Part shown: positions 57,975-64,000 of the stretch, one piece after another
Position numbering within the stretch: the first letter of the stretch is position 1
Layout of the letters: every line of letters begins with the position of its first letter
NCBI GenBank assembly: GCA_022457065.1
Contig: JAJGBQ010000004.1
Span: 3,534,001-3,598,000, forward strand
Origin: Curvularia sp. ZM96
Taxonomy: Eukaryota; Ascomycota; Dothideomycetes; Pleosporales; Pleosporaceae
Length of the DNA stretch: 64,000 nucleotides
Direction of reading: 5' to 3'
Position numbers and translations under genes: made by a program
The notes under the pieces: generated by a model
Told to the model about the DNA's origin: nothing
Seen by the model: only the letters and a program-made list of their open reading frames with translations
Databases searched by the model: none

Positions 57975-59141
57975 TTGTGTTGAGCGGGGGGAAGTGAATT
58001 TTCATGCGGGAGCATTGTACACTCTGGGACGTAACCCTTCTTTCACCTTTCTTTTCTACTTATACTTTTCCGAACATTTTTTTTTATCGAGCGGCCCCAT
58101 CTACCAGGACAGGTTTGAGGGGGGTGTCAAATATGGGAGGAATAGGGAAGATACCATTTGCAGCTTTTTCTGTTAATCCAGCATGGTTTTTATTTAGATA
58201 TTATTTTCTAATTGGTCGAGTGCTGATGGGATGGCATGGATAGGATGACGGTACCTTGCATGCATGTATGCATGTATGCGTAAGCTGACAGACGTCATCA
58301 TAGTCAAAAACCAAAGGAAGAAGATGAGGCCAAGCATGAGAGCATGAGTATGTAGATAGACATGGACAATGTAAACTATCCGCACAGTTCCCTTCACGTA
58401 TGCATGTCTTCACTTCTCTGGACGTAATGTTCACGAAAAAACGATCAGCCCCAAGCAGAGCATTCATTCACTCTCTTCATCTCCTCTACTCACATCTACA
58501 TATCTCACTCTTCTTTCTTTCCCTCTTTCACAGCAAGAAAAAAAATATTACACTATAATAAATATATGTATATAGTCCAAGCGGGAGAGAAATCAAGACA
58601 ACACACATCCACATGTTTCCCCATCCCTCTTCTTCTTCTGCTTGTTCTTCGTCTTCTCCTTACCTAAGTTCCATGTCCTACATAGCCTGCTAGATAAATG
58701 TCAAGAGCACCAGAAAAAAGAAACAGATCAGACAAAACTCCGTACAGCGCCAAATGCTAGATGAACTCCCCCTTTCTCCTCTACTCGCCTGCCCAACATC
58801 AAGCGAACCAAAATTACCTGAAGAAGGGAGTGTTTGGCCCTTTTTCAGTCGACAGGACAGAAGTCAGAGAGAGAAAGAGTTAAAAAAAAGACCGGCCGTT
58901 TCAACACCCTCCATGCCCCCATTTTTTCTTTTCGCGCGAAAAACAACAACCAAATCTAAAAAGGAGTGACTAACAGGCAACTGTATATGTGGTTATATCG
59001 ACAGGCGTGAAAAAGAAGGAAGGTAAGGTAAATGCCGTTATCGTAAGCCGGAAGTGGGGGGAACCAAGGAATGCGTTTTGGGGCGTCTCTGGAAGGGGTC
59101 GTCGGAGGATAGATGGATGGAGTCGAAGCAAAGCTGATTCA
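57975..59141. other. Intergenic between convergent genes
   Basis: 3' flanks of RAD26 and of the DUF7137-like gene. Includes a short GCATGTAT repeat near 58257-58280 and a TA-rich patch near 58550. No gene supported. Confidence 0.5.
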
Positions 59142-60160
59142 TCACCACAGGCCGAATTGGTAGGTGAAGTAGAGCAGCGAGCCGACCGTGGTTCCGCAGG
59201 TGAAGAGCATGGTTGTAAGCGTCATTCGTTCGAGGTGGGAGAGGGCAGAGTTGCAGTTGGGGCAGGTCCATCCGTCTGTGTTTTTGTTAGCTTTTATTGT
59301 CCTTTCTTTTAACCTGGAACAGGACAAAACTCACCCTGAAGAGAAGTATACGGCTGTGGCAAGTACATTCCAAACGTGAACGCGGTGAAAGCACCCAGGT
59401 AACCGGCGCGTGGTGCGGCCGTAGCAGTCAGATTGGAGTCGTAGATCATAAGCCTGTAGTTCTCAGTCAGGAAAGGTGCCTGGCCTTGTGGCGTCTCTCC
59501 CGTGTTCCAGAGGACCTTGGTTTCCTGGGCAGAGATGTTGACGGCAATGGTGTAGGTGGCTTGGTTGGCAGTGCACGAGGCCATGACGTCGATGGCAGTG
59601 GGAGTCACCGAGAGAGAAGTGTAGTTCCACGCGAATGTTATCCAGTCGCCGACCTTGTAGAATTGTGAACCGGCAAGGGCGTCGGGGGTGACCATGGTGA
59701 TGCCACCGGCTGGCAGGCGGGGATCGAAGCTAGTCGCCTTTGGCTTCTTGGTTGTCTTGCTTCCGGATTCTTTGCCCGTGGGCGTACCGGTCTCCTTGGG
59801 TTGAGACTCCGTCTTGTCGTTGTTGTTGTCACCACTCTTGTTGTCGTTGTCGTTGTTATTGTCATTATTATTGTTGTCGTTGTTGTTATCACCAGTGGGC
59901 TTGGGAGCTGGTGTGCTTGCCGGGGCGTCTGACTTGTTGTTGTCGTTGTTATTATTGTTGTTGTTGTCTGTAGCACAGCTCTGTTAGCGTCCATGCCCTG
60001 AACCATTGAATCCACAGGTCTAAAACATACTGTCATTCTGTCTTCCAAAAAGCACCTCCTTTACTTCAGCCAGGCCGTTGATGTTGTCAAAAGCATCCGA
60101 AATGGCATGCGTAACAGACGACATGGCCACGACGGCTGCGAGAATCCGAGCTGGTCTCAT
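59142..60160 (-). CDS. DUF7137-like secreted, membrane-anchored protein
   Basis: Exons 60160-60031, 59967-59335 and 59275-59142 (introns 63 and 59 nt) give 298 residues. A signal peptide covers about residues 1-20 (MRPARILAAVVAMSSVTHA). Residues about 44-120 are a low-complexity Asn/Asp/Lys-rich linker coded by AAC/GAC runs, then a Lys/Thr/Pro part. The folded domain (about 125-255) has GGITMVTPD, FYKVGDWITFAWNYTSLSVTPTAIDVMASCT and TENYRLMIYDS, a strand pattern I associate with the fungal DUF7137 family, with an N-glycosylation site at NYT. The last exon encodes a CPNC motif (C259/C262) and a terminal membrane span (about 275-293). The protein therefore probably sits at the cell surface or in the secretory pathway with its main domain outside. 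Molecular function unknown. Confidence 0.78.
59796..59967 (-). repeat. AAC/GAC trinucleotide-rich coding tract
   Basis: Imperfect trinucleotide runs (Asn and Asp codons on the minus strand) begin exactly at the start of exon 2 of the DUF7137-like gene. Likely length-variable. Confidence 0.8.
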
Positions 60161-61629
60161 GATGAAATTATGGTCCAAAAGGCTACCGGTGATTATTACG
60201 CGGCTTCTTCACGCTTCGAAGCCGGAAAGAGCTCGCGTAGAGAATCGAGCGAGCGAAATGGCAAAGGAGGCCGGGGTGTGGGCGTCGAGTTGTCAAATAG
60301 CGAGGGCGAATGCAAGCGCGACCCTAGGATTACGCAAGCCGTAGGTGACACAGCACAAACTCCTTCGTCGGATAAAACGAGCGACTCTGGCGAAGGATTG
60401 CAGGCGGAAGGCGAGTGTCGAGGGCGCGCGGGGGGTGAACGAGGGTGAGGGCGGGAGAGCAGGAGGGGAAAAGAGGAAGAGAAAGAGGGCAGAGATTCGA
60501 GGCTGGTGAAAGGAGAGGCGGGTGTGGATGGGCTCTGCACCAGCAGCAGTATGGTATCAGCACGCGGCGGCGGCGGAGGCGAATTGGACCAAAGGGGGGG
60601 CGCGGACGCCACGCTAACGTGCGCTGCCACGCTAAATATAACATTCTAGCTCCGCAACAGATTCATGGTCCGAGGTCATCGCTCATGCGCGGTCGTATTG
60701 CAGCTCTTGACCAAGCCTGCTTGCTGTGCACAAACAGCAGCCTGGCATTGCTGTCGTTGGCATGGTGCTCTGCGATGCTGTCCCCAGTGCATGGCGGTTG
60801 GAGCGACGGCGTCCGTGTGGCGCTCGTCGATGCGAGTTCCCCAGCACGAAAAGCATTTCTTGGGTTACCCCAACGATAACCCTTTTGGGCCTGCGCATAG
60901 CCTCTCAGCAAGCCCGCATCAATAAACATCACATCGTCATCTCCCCATCTTCTCAGCCTATGCCATGTTCCAATAGGCTGCCTGGGTCTTTTCTCGTAAA
61001 TGCTGGCTGCACTTTACCTGCTGAAACCGTTGGTCACGAGAAAGACCAGGATCCCCTGAGCACTTCGGGCTTAGTTCTCTTCAGGCCCGCGCTCGTTAAC
61101 CCCCCTAAAAATCACACACCTGTCTTTTATACATCGTAAGATCCCCATGGGTGCAGAACGCATCGCCAAGATTCCCGTTTTGGAAGTATGGAGTAACGTG
61201 ACGGATAAAAAGTTTGTGATGGGCCCAAGACCCCAAGTCGTGCAGATACAGCTCTTCAGCCTATGCATCGTATTGTCTGGTGAGACACACCAATGCAGTC
61301 TTGGACAAAAGCGATGGCAAGTATTTCCAGCTTGACAGCAGTCTCTCATCGATGCTTGAATGAAATGGTTTCTTCTATCAAACCATAACCTCCATCCACG
61401 AATTACACCGCTGCGTTTACCATGCAGCCGTCTGTCATACTGCACTATCCATAATAATATATAGTTATGTTAAAATCTCATTATCTAAAAGGGTATACCG
61501 CTTACATCCAACCCGTCTACATACGGAAGTAGAAAAAAAGTAAAAATCCTAGAGCAACTTTGGCCCACATTTTTTTCCGTGCACATAAAAAGGACAGACG
61601 TCAAATATCCAATAGATCCCGTCCATCAC
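60161..61629. other. Intergenic
   Basis: Promoter side of the DUF7137-like gene (GC-rich, CT-biased on the minus strand) and 3' flank of the DUF2235 gene. Frames on both strands are open but compositionally biased and unsupported. Confidence 0.5.
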
Positions 61630-63578
61630 TTACCTTTTCCCTTCCCACCACGCCTTGTCCTTGTCCCGACGATGCGGCATACTCTCCCTAATATCCGTTT
61701 CCCGGTCACTTGCAAATTCCACGCTCCTCGCCCGGCTGCGGCTCCTTGCGCGGTCCATTTTCGTACTGCTTCTTCTTGCTGGGGGCTTGTCGTCAACCGG
61801 AAATGTCGATCGGGGCGAGAACGTATCTCTACGGCTCTTGCGGGGCGAAACGGGGCTGTTCAATCCACCTACTTTGGAGTTTGAAAAGTCGGCTGACATG
61901 GGCCGTGGCGCACGGCGCTTGCTCTTAGTCGAGCTTGTCGCAGGCGGCTTCTTGACGTAGTCGTACGTCGCGGGATCCCGGCGGGCGAGCTCCCTTTCTA
62001 GCCGCCATAATGGGGCTTCAGGGAGTACCTTGACGGCGTTTGTGTCTCTCCATTTGATTTTCCAAAAGACTTCGGCGTCGCCACGGGAGTTGTTACCATA
62101 GTCCACGACGAGCTTGTAGCTGTCGGTAAGTGCCCGCGCTTCGTACACGCCTCGGTCCTGTATTCCAGGACCTTCTAGGCGGAACCGCGTACGGACCGAT
62201 GGATGAATATACTCATTCGTTTGCCGCAGGGGCCGGTCCGTCGCGCGACCCGTATACGGGTCCACCGCCGTGTACTGCCCGGGCTTGCGCGCCTTTTTAA
62301 CACCTGCGTCAGCCTAAACCTTGTCACATAAGATTATATCAAACTTACAGAACTTCCACCCAGCGCAAATGCCCCCTTGAGCTCACTGTAGATTTTGCCA
62401 AAACTCCACGGTCTGATGGCGCCCTCTTCTTTCTTGTAGTACTTTTCGTTGAGATCGTCCTGTTCGAACAGGTATTCACCTCGCATGTCCAAAAACGGCT
62501 CCAACTGGCTCATCATCCATGCAAGGCTGATGTTGGCAATCTGCATGTCGTCGTAACCACCTCCTACATTGGCATGTGCGCCTGGAAACCAAACCTGGCG
62601 GAGCGTTGTGCGGTTACCCTCTGGCTTCTCCCAGATGGCTGGTGCAAATGACGATCGATTCTCATCCAGGGCAAGTGCTTGGAATGCATTCTCTACGCAG
62701 TTGGAAAGCTTGGTGTCATAAAACGTCGTTGCTCTCGACTGTTTTGACTGTAAACCGGCACGTTGCAGTATGCCGATTCTGGGGATTCCGAGGCTGCCGA
62801 CTGTATCCCATACGGCGATGCACTTGATGGGAATATCCAGTCTGGTCAAGCCTCGGCGCTCCAACTCTTCTGCGTATCGTGGATCACCCGCGCTTGGTTT
62901 TCGTGGAAATGGAATGTCCTCATGCTTTGGCCTGTAGTCTTCATTCCGGCGGTTTTGGACATCTTCGTATACTTCTGGTAGAGTATTCAGGCCCTTTTTG
63001 GTCAGAAGACCAATTTCTCCAATCAATCCACCAATGCTGCGGGCAGTGAAGGCGCCTCTGGAAAATCCAAGTAAGAAAATCTCGTCTCCAGGATGGTAGT
63101 TGTTAGCCAGAAACGAGTAGGCCTCCCGAACATCTTCCGCAAGTCCTTTGCCGGTGGTGCCTCCAACAAAACGAGAAATCTTTCCGCCCTCAGTACCGAG
63201 GCCTTGCTGGTAATTTACAATTTGCTGAATTCCGTCTTGACTGACTGCTTTGATGGCCCTGGAAATCCGGGTAATGTTGCTTGGGATGGAAAGCGTGCCA
63301 TTCTTGGTTCCGTCGTCTGCGTTTAGCCACGTGCCGTCACAAGCTACAATGAGCCTCTTGAACATTCCTCTACCACCACTCAATCCAGGCGCATCCACGG
63401 CTGGCTCAACTCTGCCTCGGCTCCTACTTCTTGCTCTAGGGGTGACGGGCACATCCACAATGAGCGGCGACTTTGCGCCGCTTCGCGGAATATCTACAAC
63501 AATGGGTGTTGCTGTTAAAGGCGCTCTGGTGCTGGGCGCCCGACTTCTGCTTCTGGCTCGAGACATGGCTACCGACAT
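61630..63578 (-). CDS. DUF2235 (Tle1-like) alpha/beta hydrolase
   Basis: Two exons, 63578-62349 and 62313-61630, 637 residues. A basic RS-rich leader (1-70) precedes the DUF2235 domain (about 72-390). It starts RLIVACDGTWLNADDG, and the nucleophile elbow GFSRGAF lies at 171-177 with Ser173. WDTVGSLG (257-264) and PGAHANVGGGYDD (332 on, His335) provide the acid/His region of the usual Ser-Asp-His triad. This domain is shared with bacterial type VI phospholipase effectors, but fungal copies are intracellular and of unknown substrate. The second exon adds a conserved strand-rich part (TDSYKLVVDYGNNSRGDAEVFWKIKW) and an RS-rich basic tail. The only in-frame junction with a strong GTAAGT donor needs a 35-nt intron (62314-62348), unusually short, so this boundary is uncertain. 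Confidence 0.88.
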
Positions 63579-64000
63579 TTTTTTCCTTAGGTTGCGGGTC
63601 CTCTGCAGGTGTGCTTTTGAAAAAGGCAGTCGTTGTCGGGGAGCAGGCGCAGGTAAAGTCCCAGGAGAGTCGACTATGTTAATATGAGTGTGCCTCCTGC
63701 GGCCGCGACGGGGTTTGCTGACAGGCACTGCGGCTGATCGAGTGCTTGTATGGCCGGGTGTCGATGATCGAGGATGCTATGTGTTGGCTTTTCTGCGGGA
63801 CAGCAGCAGCAGCGGCGGCAGCGATCTTGGTGACTGTAATCCAGGGTCCAATTCGAGTATGCCACGTGAGCTCTCTGCAAGAGTCTGAGAAAAAAGACGT
63901 TTCACCCTATGGCCACCAACCTCGAACGATGGGACCGGATGACGGTGCGGTGAACGCCCAGCCTGCTCGTTTCCCAACTGTCAAGATTGGTTCGGCGAAG
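63579..64000. other. Upstream region of the DUF2235 gene
   Basis: The frame of the hydrolase stays open upstream to 63728 but without an ATG, so this is taken as leader or promoter. No other gene supported before the window ends. Confidence 0.5.

Noticed and set aside
60196..60630. 144-codon Pro/Ser-rich minus-strand frame
   Set aside because: Lies in the leader/promoter of the DUF7137-like gene, is compositionally biased and has no conserved block.
47923..64000. Secondary-metabolite gene cluster around ERG25 and the PTH11-like gene
   Set aside because: No synthase, P450, transporter or Zn2Cys6 regulator gene is present; ERG25 is the ordinary primary-metabolism enzyme.

Overview
The window is nuclear DNA from a filamentous ascomycete. 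Coding regions are broken by short introns (mostly 47-90 nt) with GTRNGT-type donors and CTAAC/CTGAC branch sites. Intergenic spaces are long, there are no operons, and gene families such as a PTH11-type rhodopsin-domain membrane protein, a DUF7137-like secreted protein and a DUF2235 hydrolase are typical of Pezizomycotina. Gene content and style suggest Dothideomycetes, probably Pleosporales, but that placement is inference from the reading alone.

Layout: (1) 1-6.5 kb is gene-poor and ends in the long promoter and pyrimidine-rich leader of a Ran1/Sks1-type protein kinase (6.58-7.94 kb). (2) 8-14.9 kb is again gene-poor and contains a visibly TA-rich island holding one small two-exon gene (12.0-12.6 kb, DUF6924-like). 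(3) 15-24 kb carries a BTB-fold protein, a six-pass membrane protein and three small Ser/Gln-rich proteins of unknown function; one of these (20.6-21.1 kb) only becomes visible after splicing. (4) 24.6-42.8 kb is a dense housekeeping block: NOT1 (CCR4-NOT scaffold), divergently an F-BAR/SH3 cytokinesis-type protein, RNA polymerase III subunit RPC31, divergently HSM3/PSMD5 (proteasome base chaperone), an intron-containing tRNA-Leu(AAG), and a PAQR/hemolysin-III receptor. (5) 43-47.3 kb is an accessory island: a complete 168-bp hAT-like MITE with 18-bp terminal inverted repeats and a perfect 8-bp target duplication, a truncated second copy, and a pair of paralogous very small single-pass membrane proteins. 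(6) 47.9-64 kb returns to conserved genes: PAF1, ERG25 (sterol C-4 methyl oxidase), a PTH11-like receptor with a GC-AG intron, RAD26/CSB, a DUF7137-like secreted membrane-anchored protein, and a DUF2235 alpha/beta hydrolase.

The conserved genes do not form one pathway. Several act in gene expression (NOT1, PAF1, RPC31, RAD26, tRNA-Leu) and the rest in membranes, sterols, cell division and proteolysis. I see no biosynthetic cluster, no CRISPR and no rRNA. The most interesting material is the MITE/small-membrane-protein island at 43.7-47.3 kb. All exon coordinates were derived by hand from splice motifs and reading-frame continuity, and each multi-exon model sums to an intact frame.
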